Assembly: GCA_018401995.1 (NCBI GenBank)
Contig: JAGYJR010000006.1
Coordinates: 53,157-117,156, forward strand
Source of the DNA: Flavobacterium sp.
GTDB lineage: Bacteria; Bacteroidota; Bacteroidia; Flavobacteriales; Flavobacteriaceae
DNA: 64,000 bases
Direction: 5' to 3'
Shown here: positions 63,651 to 64,000 of the stretch, piece after piece
Numbering within the stretch: the stretch's first letter is position 1
Layout of the letters: each line of letters opens with the position of its first letter
Notes under the pieces: generated by a model
Databases searched by the model: none
What the model was told of the DNA's origin: nothing
Seen by the model: only the letters and a program-made list of their open reading frames with translations
Translations under genes and position numbers: made by a program

Positions 63651-64000
63651 ATGTTAGAAAAAAATATTTTAGAAAAAGCATTCACAACGATGGCAACGGC
63701 AAAAGCTATGGCAACGTTGTATGAAGATAATTTTAAAACCGTTTCCAAATACGTTCACGCTACTTCGCGCGGACATGAAGCGATTCAAATTGCTATGGCG
63801 ATGCATTTATTGCCACAAGATTTTGCATTTCCTTACTATCGTGATGATGCGATGTTGTTGGGAATTGGGATGCAACCTTATGATTTGATGTTGCAATTAC
63901 TAGCAAAGAAAGATGATCCATTTTCAGGTGGACGAACCTATTACAGTCATCCAAGTTTACGTGATGCGGATAAACCAAAAATTCCACATCAATCTTCTGC
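63651..64000 (+). CDS. 2-oxoacid dehydrogenase E1 component (partial, runs off the end)
   Basis: The frame is open from ATG 63651 to the window end (116 codons). It starts MLEKNILEKAFTTMATAK and contains KYVHATSRGHEAIQIAM and FPYYRDDAMLLGIGM, which match thiamine-diphosphate E1 alpha subunits or E1 alpha-beta fusions. Together with the E2 gene it makes a 2-oxoacid dehydrogenase complex, probably of the branched-chain type. Confidence 0.85.
   Translation, partial: MLEKNILEKAFTTMATAKAMATLYEDNFKTVSKYVHATSRGHEAIQIAMAMHLLPQDFAFPYYRDDAMLLGIGMQPYDLMLQLLAKKDDPFSGGRTYYSHPSLRDADKPKIPHQSS

Overview
The window looks like the chromosome of a Flavobacterium-type member of the Bacteroidota. The evidence is a low-GC sequence, the gliding/type IX secretion genes gldKLMN, many lipoproteins and TPR proteins, and promoters of the Bacteroidota type (-7 TAnnTTTG with a loose -33 TTG). 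I assign it to family level with confidence; the genus is an inference.

Layout. 1-9 kb: end of a probable TonB receptor and a secreted heavy-metal-binding protein; groES-groEL; a tight minus-strand operon (sigma-54-type activator, lipoprotein, lptE, TPR protein, secG); a YcxB-like membrane protein; a broken GxxExxY gene between inverted repeats; miaB. 9-17.5 kb: topA, an arginase-fold protein without its metal ligands, then gldK-gldL-gldM-gldN. 17.5-29.6 kb: housekeeping genes (FAD oxidoreductase, DUF983, ABC-F ATPase, era, initiator tRNA, a POTRA/barrel outer-membrane protein, a J-domain/KTSC protein, DUF1761, an acyltransferase, der). 29.6-39.2 kb: MerR-LemA-TPM-TPM operon, M23 peptidase, alaS, two tandem paralogous lipoproteins, RidA, GSCFA protein. 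39.2-47.1 kb: a signalling island with two TPR histidine kinases, one LuxR-type response regulator, an OmpA/PD40 protein and two small secreted proteins. 47.1-64 kb: a rhodanese, a TetR regulator, a long phenylacetate (paa) degradation cluster, then ilvE and 2-oxoacid dehydrogenase genes.

The most striking regulatory signal is in the signalling island. Four promoters each carry a 16-bp palindrome close to TAMGGCAAWTGCCSTA, and in every case exactly 23 bases separate it from an 8-bp -7 element. This fits an autoregulated two-component regulon. In the paa region, three TAAC-N4-GTTA sites around tetR and paaE look like operators of the TetR protein.

The paa cluster is unusually full of repeats: most of its longer gaps hold dispersed repeats of different families. 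They include REP-like hairpins with a RAYT transposase, and a GIY-YIG gene bounded by perfect 20-bp inverted repeats. Functionally, the cluster encodes the epoxidase (paaABCDE), isomerase, ring cleavage and beta-oxidation steps. The aminotransferase and 2-oxoacid dehydrogenase next door could feed it with acyl-CoAs from amino acids. No paaK is visible in the window.
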